A stretch of 64,000 nt of DNA, from positions 3,844,001 through 3,908,000 of the forward strand of contig NZ_CP078079.1 in the NCBI RefSeq assembly GCF_020809045.1, written 5' to 3'. Source of the DNA: Pseudarthrobacter sp. L1SW (lineage in GTDB: Bacteria; Actinomycetota; Actinomycetes; Actinomycetales; Micrococcaceae). Position 1 is the first letter of the stretch. Each line of letters opens with the position of its first letter. A program made the position numbers and the translations under genes. Of this stretch, positions 61,911 to 64,000 are shown piece by piece. Under the pieces are notes generated by a model. That model was not told the origin of the DNA, searched no databases, and worked only from the letters and a program-made list of their open reading frames with translations.

Positions 61911-64000
61911 CTAGCGCAAAACGATGTCCACAGGGTTCGCTTCCGAGCGCCAGGCGCCTTCCTCGCCCGGCCGCGGCCTGATCACCGGCGCCGTGAGGAC
62001 CCCGGAGCGGTTGGTGCGCTTGTCCCGGAGGATTTCGGTGACGGAACCAAGGTGCCGGGACAGGTCGATGACGTTCTCCGGGGCAGCCAGCAGCAGCTGG
62101 AAACCGAATTCGTGCAGCGCCTTGATCCCGGCGCCCGCGAACTCCTCGGAGGCCAGGACAAAGGCCTCGTCCATCATCACCGTGCCGTACGTGGTGAAGC
62201 CCTGCTCCGCGATGCCCAGCTGGTAGCTCAGTGCGGCGGCCATGATGAAGGCCGTGAAGCGCTGGCGCTCCCCGCCGGACATGGAGCCGGTGTCCGCGTG
62301 CATAAACACCTCAGACTTCTTCGCCCCGCCTTTCTTGGCCGACGCCGGCCCCGCAACTTCACGGTGCTCCTTGCACTGGATGAACAGATGGCCGCGAACG
62401 TCCAGCACCTCGGCCCGCCAGCGCCTGTCCTCCGGCGCCTGCGAGCCCAGCCGCTTCACCAGGGTCTCAAGGGACTTGTAGCGGGCGGTGAGCTCGGCGT
62501 CGTCGTCCCTTTCCTGGCCGGACGCCTCCGCCTTCGAGGCGTCCGGGCGGCCGGCATCTCCCTTGGCGGGCCGCGTGTGCCGGGCCTTCAGGGCGTTCTG
62601 GATGGCGTCCTTGAACTGCTTGGCCGTGGGCGGCAGCGTCTGCTTGATGTCCAGCTCAAGGAAGCTGCCCTCGTGGAAGTTGACCTGGGAGAGGATGCCG
62701 TTCAGCGGCAGGATGCGGCTGGTAATGGAGCGGCGTTCCTCGTCGAGCAGGTGCAGCAGCGTGCTGAACGATTCGTGCGTCCGCTGGTTGAAGAACTGCC
62801 GGAATTCCGCCTCCTGGGCCGGTAAACCGTCGCTGACGATCGCGTGATACCGCGTCTCGAACTCGCCCGCGGCGCCGATTGTGGTGCCATGGTCCGCGGA
62901 GATGGCACTCCCCCAGTCGCGGACGAAGGCCTCGAAAATCCTCGTGAGCCGCTCGGCCGTCGCCTGCCCGCGGGACTCCGCGGCGTGCAGGTCACCCAGC
63001 AGGCCGGTCCGCACCCGGTTGGCCAGGTTGTCCAGCTCGTGCATCTCCGTCACGTCGCCGAATTCCGCGAAGCAGGGTTCCAGCGCAGTAACGGTTGCGT
63101 CCGACGGCGGCGCCTGGGCCAGGCGGTCACGCGCAGCTTCCAGCAGCGAATCCGCAGCGGTCAGCTGCCGGTCCAGCGACTTGTACTCGCTTTGCAGGAC
63201 GGCCGCGGCCTCGGTGCTGGACTGGTGCTTCTGCCGTACTTCTTCGATGGCCGCGCGGAGGGGCTCCAGGTCCGCCTGGGCGGCCAAGGCGTCCTTGAGG
63301 CGCTGCCCGATCCGGGCCAGCTCGTCGGCAGCAACCTCCGCCGAGACCTGCTCCCAGGAACGGTGGTCCTCTGCGATCCGGCGGAGCGCGTCGAGCTGCC
63401 GGCTCATGCCCTGGTGCGAGTCTTCCCGGCTTTGCGCCAGCTCCGCCGCCTTGGCAACCTCCTGTCGCAGGTCCTCCACCTGTCCGGCAACGAGTTCAAG
63501 CTTGGCCGCATTGTCGAACCCGAGGACGTAATCCTGCCGGCTGGTGAAGCGGTCGTCCTTTTCAACCGTGTGGCGGTTGCGCTTCACCACACCTCCCAGG
63601 CTGAGGCCGCGGTCCAGCCCGGCAAGCTCGTCCGGATCCTCAACGCAGGGGTAGGCGAAATCAAGCGCGATCCGCTCACGGATCCAGGACCCCGCTTCGG
63701 CCGCGACGCCCGCGGTGAGGATGTCCAGCTTGGTCAGCAGGTCGCCGTCGCGCACGTCCTCCAGCGCCAGCGCGCCGCCGGAAAGCGGCTTGGACACGTC
63801 CACCGCGCGCAATGCGCCGCGCACGTTGTGGCTGTTAAGGTAGCGGGTCACGGCGCCGAAGTGCTCGCCCGGCACCAGTAGCGTGGTGGCCAGGTTGCGG
63901 AGCGCACGCTCGGCAGCGGGGCGCCACTTCTCCTCGCCGTCGGCAAGGTCCATCAGCTCGCCGGCGAACGGCATCCGGTCCTCGGGGATGCCGGTGGCGG
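61911..64000 (-). CDS. jetC: SMC-like ATPase JetC of a Wadjet anti-plasmid system (partial, N-terminus beyond window)
   Basis: The frame is open through the right edge, so about 696 C-terminal residues are visible. They contain a hinge-like region (PEDRMPFAGELMDLADGEEKWRPAAERALRN), long coiled coils (about 150-260 residues in), the ABC signature SGGERQRF, Walker B GTVMMDEAF and the distal LLAAPENVIDLSRHLGS. This layout matches MukB-like JetC/MksB ATPases, which extrude DNA loops and, with JetA, JetB and the nuclease JetD, cleave small circular plasmids. The Walker A, JetA and JetB would lie beyond 64000. No JetD gene follows on the left. Confidence 0.8.
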   Translation of the reverse strand, partial: ATGIPEDRMPFAGELMDLADGEEKWRPAAERALRNLATTLLVPGEHFGAVTRYLNSHNVRGALRAVDVSKPLSGGALALEDVRDGDLLTKLDILTAGVAAEAGSWIRERIALDFAYPCVEDPDELAGLDRGLSLGGVVKRNRHTVEKDDRFTSRQDYVLGFDNAAKLELVAGQVEDLRQEVAKAAELAQSREDSHQGMSRQLDALRRIAEDHRSWEQVSAEVAADELARIGQRLKDALAAQADLEPLRAAIEEVRQKHQSSTEAAAVLQSEYKSLDRQLTAADSLLEAARDRLAQAPPSDATVTALEPCFAEFGDVTEMHELDNLANRVRTGLLGDLHAAESRGQATAERLTRIFEAFVRDWGSAISADHGTTIGAAGEFETRYHAIVSDGLPAQEAEFRQFFNQRTHESFSTLLHLLDEERRSITSRILPLNGILSQVNFHEGSFLELDIKQTLPPTAKQFKDAIQNALKARHTRPAKGDAGRPDASKAEASGQERDDDAELTARYKSLETLVKRLGSQAPEDRRWRAEVLDVRGHLFIQCKEHREVAGPASAKKGGAKKSEVFMHADTGSMSGGERQRFTAFIMAAALSYQLGIAEQGFTTYGTVMMDEAFVLASEEFAGAGIKALHEFGFQLLLAAPENVIDLSRHLGSVTEILRDKRTNRSGVLTAPVIRPRPGEEGAWRSEANPVDIVLR

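Overview
The window comes from a high-GC actinobacterium, most likely an Arthrobacter-like member of the Micrococcaceae. The coding GC is high, many starts are GTG or TTG or look leaderless, genes are often joined by 4-nt ATGA/GTGA overlaps, and the gene content is typical of soil Arthrobacter: benzoate and catechol catabolism, LLM monooxygenases, siderophore-iron import and a Wadjet-type SMC protein. The genus is inferred; no search was run.

Layout. (1) 1-8920 is a benzoate island. benA-benB-benC-benD and a BenR-like LuxR/STAND regulator lie on the minus strand; catA and the transporter benE lie divergently on the plus strand. The benA/catA interval holds a strong 11-bp inverted repeat and a CRP/GlxR-type site. 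BenC carries an unusual C-terminal FCD (GntR-type ligand-binding) domain. (2) 8993-14616 holds a TetR regulator with a doubled palindromic operator, then an aldehyde dehydrogenase, a GMC (choline dehydrogenase-like) oxidoreductase and an APC permease. (3) 14710-24955 is a tightly overlapping minus-strand operon: polar amino-acid ABC transporter, DUF1684 protein, two adjacent LLM monooxygenases, a tiny ORF and a third LLM enzyme. Divergent to it are a large FAD/NAD(P)-binding protein and a GNAT acetyltransferase. The ingredients resemble the Bacillus subtilis ytm/ytn alkyl-cysteine salvage operon. (4) 25000-33481 holds a HerA-like ATPase, a membrane-anchored protein, an AbiEi/DUF559 nuclease-like gene bracketed by 15-bp repeats, a thioredoxin-NHL protein, a CopD-CtaG fusion and HU.

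(5) 34000-50560 contains two almost identical rRNA operons (16S-23S-5S, both on the minus strand, no spacer tRNA) in tandem, with a lacI-lacZ pair between them. Arrays of a GTGAGAGAGC-type repeat follow each 5S gene. Both rRNA copies have homopolymer runs of wrong length at universally conserved positions, which points to unpolished assembly error. (6) 50711-55599 holds a zinc-independent ribosomal protein operon (L28, L33, S14), two paralogous SGNH hydrolases around a MarR regulator and a YciI protein, and a GH16 lipoprotein. (7) 55620-60817 is a siderophore-iron uptake operon (binding protein, two permeases, ATPase, siderophore-interacting reductase) behind a DtxR/IdeR-type iron box. (8) 60897-64000 holds a nested palindromic repeat, a lipoprotein of unknown function and the C-terminal part of a JetC (Wadjet) SMC-like ATPase that runs off the window.

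How the parts work together: BenE imports benzoate, BenABC dihydroxylates it, BenD rearomatises the diol to catechol, and CatA opens the ring. No downstream cat or pca genes are in view. The best candidates for something new are the BenC-FCD fusion, the transporter/LLM/DUF1684/acetyltransferase cluster, and the dispersed GTGAGAGAGC repeat family.
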